The notes beneath the pieces were generated by a model, which saw only the letters and a list, made by a program, of their open reading frames with translations, was not told the origin of the DNA and made no database searches. From positions 1 through 64,000 of the forward strand of contig JABSQZ010000021.1 in assembly GCA_013215505.1 (NCBI GenBank): 64,000 nucleotides of DNA, read 5' to 3'. A program made the translations under genes and the position numbers. The number at the start of each line of letters is the position of its first letter. Position 1 is the first letter of the stretch. The stretch is from Oceanospirillaceae bacterium. GTDB lineage: Bacteria; Pseudomonadota; Gammaproteobacteria; Pseudomonadales; Balneatricaceae. Below, one piece after another: positions 63,401 to 64,000 of this stretch.

Positions 63401-63587
63401 TACCATCGCCGGTGGATTGTCTTTTGCCACTGTGTTGACTCTGTTTTTGACTCCCTGTTTGTTGGTTCTACCCCAGGCAATCTCCGGGCATTTCTCCAGG
63501 CTTAGAGTAGGGTTGAACAGGATCGTCTTTCGCCGCGGGCAGAGTGATAAAAAGGCCGCTGAAATAGCCAATGTTGAAGCCGGATAA
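60423..63587 (+). CDS. RND family efflux pump, inner-membrane permease
   Basis: 1054 residues with the AcrB-like layout: one helix, a large periplasmic loop, a block of helices, and the whole repeated. The fourth-helix motif reads LVDGAIVVTELADRR, so the second Asp of the usual DD pair is Gly. The partner position of AcrB Lys940 falls in GIVVNNNIVLID and appears to be Asn. The proton relay must therefore differ from AcrB, as in some related RND groups. It starts 5 bp after the adaptor gene and ends at a strong terminator. The substrate is unknown. Confidence 0.93.
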   Translation: MISAIITAAVDRSRTVVLILLFLLISGAVAFQAIPKEADPDVAIPIIYVSIPYSGISPDDAVRLLARPMEKELKNVEGVKEMSSFSTEGHASVTLEFDAGFDSDQALLDVREKVDIAKANLPEGADEPSINEVNVALFPVLNIALSGDVSERVKIKAAKDLKEQIEGVEGVLKVEIGGEREEMMEIIIEPQALESYQLDFNSILTIVSSNNTLVAAGAVDSGSGRQVLKVPGVVENLDDMLSMPIKAANGTVVTLGDVAEIRLTYKDPTGYARVNGKPALVLEVTKQVGANIIDTIAEVQSIVKQRQQAWPAGLRYAYILDQSVQIKDMLKDLMNNVLSGIVLVFVVVLAAMGLRSSLLVGFAIPGSFLASILVLYMIGFTLNIVVLFSLILVVGMLVDGAIVVTELADRRQRQGLSGKQAFTYAASRMAWPVIAGTVTTLVVFMPLMFWPGVIGQFMKYLPATVVVCLTASLFMALIFLPVLGSVFSFKKKSEGNDSSEFELPEGKFNQGYRAVLGAILKWPLLSTLTAMLVMLAIVFSYTKLNHGMEFFPDVEPDMVLINVHARGELSIAEKDKILRKVESSIEGMQGYKSVYARSFDENKSEDIVAVIQFQLNDWDRRPKASELLEEMQLRTEHIPGIKIETRKAEGGPSSGKPFELLVTGIEEQKIFAAVAKIRTAMQSAGGFVGVEDNRPLPGIEWRLIVDREEALRYGANVAAVGQAVKLITSGIKLTDYRPETSDDEVDIRLRFPREKRNLDQLMQMQLLTANGLVPLSNFVSLQPGQKTGSIKRIDSRRVITIQAEVEEGVLVNDKVQQMQKMLAEIKFDPQVRIEFKGENEQQKETGEFLAQAFSIAIFIMLLVLVTQFNNLYQSFIVLSAIIFSIAGVFIGLMLTSQPFGMVMGGVGTIALAGIVVNNNIVLIDCYNELRRNGYNAYDAALATGSLRMRPVLLTAITTVLGLMPMVLAMNIDLFERDVSFGAPSTQWWTALSSTIAGGLSFATVLTLFLTPCLLVLPQAISGHFSRLRVGLNRIVFRRGQSDKKAAEIANVEAG

Positions 63588-63671
63588 CGGGCAAGCTGAA
63601 ACCAGTCTCTGTTTGTAACGCTAAAATCAGCTTGAGCTAATAGGTTGCAGTGACGGCTCTTGTGATTAAAT

Positions 63672-63698
63672 AAAAATCCCCTTTTGGGGATTTTTTTT
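63672..63698 (+). terminator. Intrinsic terminator of the efflux operon
   Basis: ATCCCC (63676-63681) and GGGGAT (63686-63691) form a stem with a TTTT loop; flanking A and T runs extend it and provide the T-tract to 63698. It lies 85 bp after the pump stop. Confidence 0.92.
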
Positions 63699-63929
63699 AT
63701 CTGTATGGGTAAAGAGCTGAGGTCCAAGACAAAGCCTCTCTGAGGCAGGTTTAAAATACCTGCGGCAGCAAAATCGTCAATTATTTTTTAAAAAACATTC
63801 AGCCACTGATCCATAGTCGTTATACTAATCCTCAGTTTTAGATCCAATATTTATTTAATTCAAAAAAATGATTATGCATGCTCTCAGTACATTAAAGTAC
63901 TGTTGGGCTGGCCAGGTAACCCATAACTA

Positions 63930-64000
63930 ATGATTAAAAATAGTCTGTTCATACTATTAGCGCTATTGAGCCCATCTGCACTGGCGGGAATTTCTGATAT
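63930..64000 (+). CDS. Start of an exported protein, cut by the window end
   Basis: From the ATG at 63930 the frame reads MIKNSLFILLALLSPSALAGISD and runs off the window. This is a clean Sec signal peptide with an ALA-G cleavage site. Nothing of the mature protein can be identified. The 230 bp between the terminator and this start hold no other gene. Confidence 0.65.
   Translation, partial: MIKNSLFILLALLSPSALAGISD

Overview
The window looks like a chromosomal segment of a free-living, probably marine, gammaproteobacterium. The best overall fit is the Pseudomonadales/Cellvibrionales side of the class. Supporting signs are bimodular QueF, YciH, RNase T next to MotY, Grx4, 2-Cys peroxiredoxin, argF and argG in a layout that recalls the Pseudomonas PA3525-PA3537 neighbourhood, and a class II DAHP synthase followed by a YqcC-like gene. 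Base composition is moderate and most genes are compactly spaced. The genus cannot be fixed from the sequence alone.

Layout. 1-2.8 kb: the 3' part of a tRNA-Glu, a membrane sensor with a degenerate GGDEF domain, and a small conserved protein. 3.3-7 kb: a coupled ABC exporter-queF operon, then a nitroreductase-thioesterase pair. 7-11.5 kb: CopA behind a MerR-type copper promoter, a dGTPase-like HD protein, YciH and a tiny CxxC membrane protein. 11.6-23.3 kb: mostly single genes (MTHFR-like protein, DUF1285, GST, a long low-complexity envelope protein, Fur-controlled flavodoxin, HPF, DUF2947, SulP transporter, YceI with cytochrome b561, LysR).

23.4-27.7 kb is the accessory region. It contains the 4.5S SRP RNA gene, then a frameshifted tyrosine recombinase, about 2.5 kb of decayed DNA with a diverged duplication and one intact monooxygenase-like gene, a second recombinase remnant joined end to end with an IS3-type orfA remnant, and a GTTTAG tandem array. 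After it the conserved chromosome resumes: DAHP synthase with YqcC and DUF3549 genes, metR, argF, grxD, peroxiredoxin, rnt, motY and argG.

38-44 kb encodes a LapB/LapC/LapE-like type I secretion system with an embedded LuxR-type regulator but no visible substrate. 44.3-52.9 kb is the most striking part: a complete mevalonate pathway (HMG-CoA reductase, type 2 IPP isomerase, HMG-CoA synthase, two GHMP kinases, diphosphomevalonate decarboxylase) in overlapping genes, ending in DNA polymerase II. A transcription terminator sits directly before the first ribosome binding site of this operon. 53-64 kb holds a GST/LysR divergent pair, a 9-bp tandem array capped by a palindrome, a frameshifted mini-lipoprotein, a TRAP transporter (dctPQM), a TetR-MFP-RND efflux operon and the start of one more exported protein.

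No gene cluster of a clearly unknown kind was found. The best leads are the mevalonate-polB operon with its leader terminator, the recombinase/IS junction and duplicated decayed module next to ffs, and three short intergenic tandem arrays of different period.
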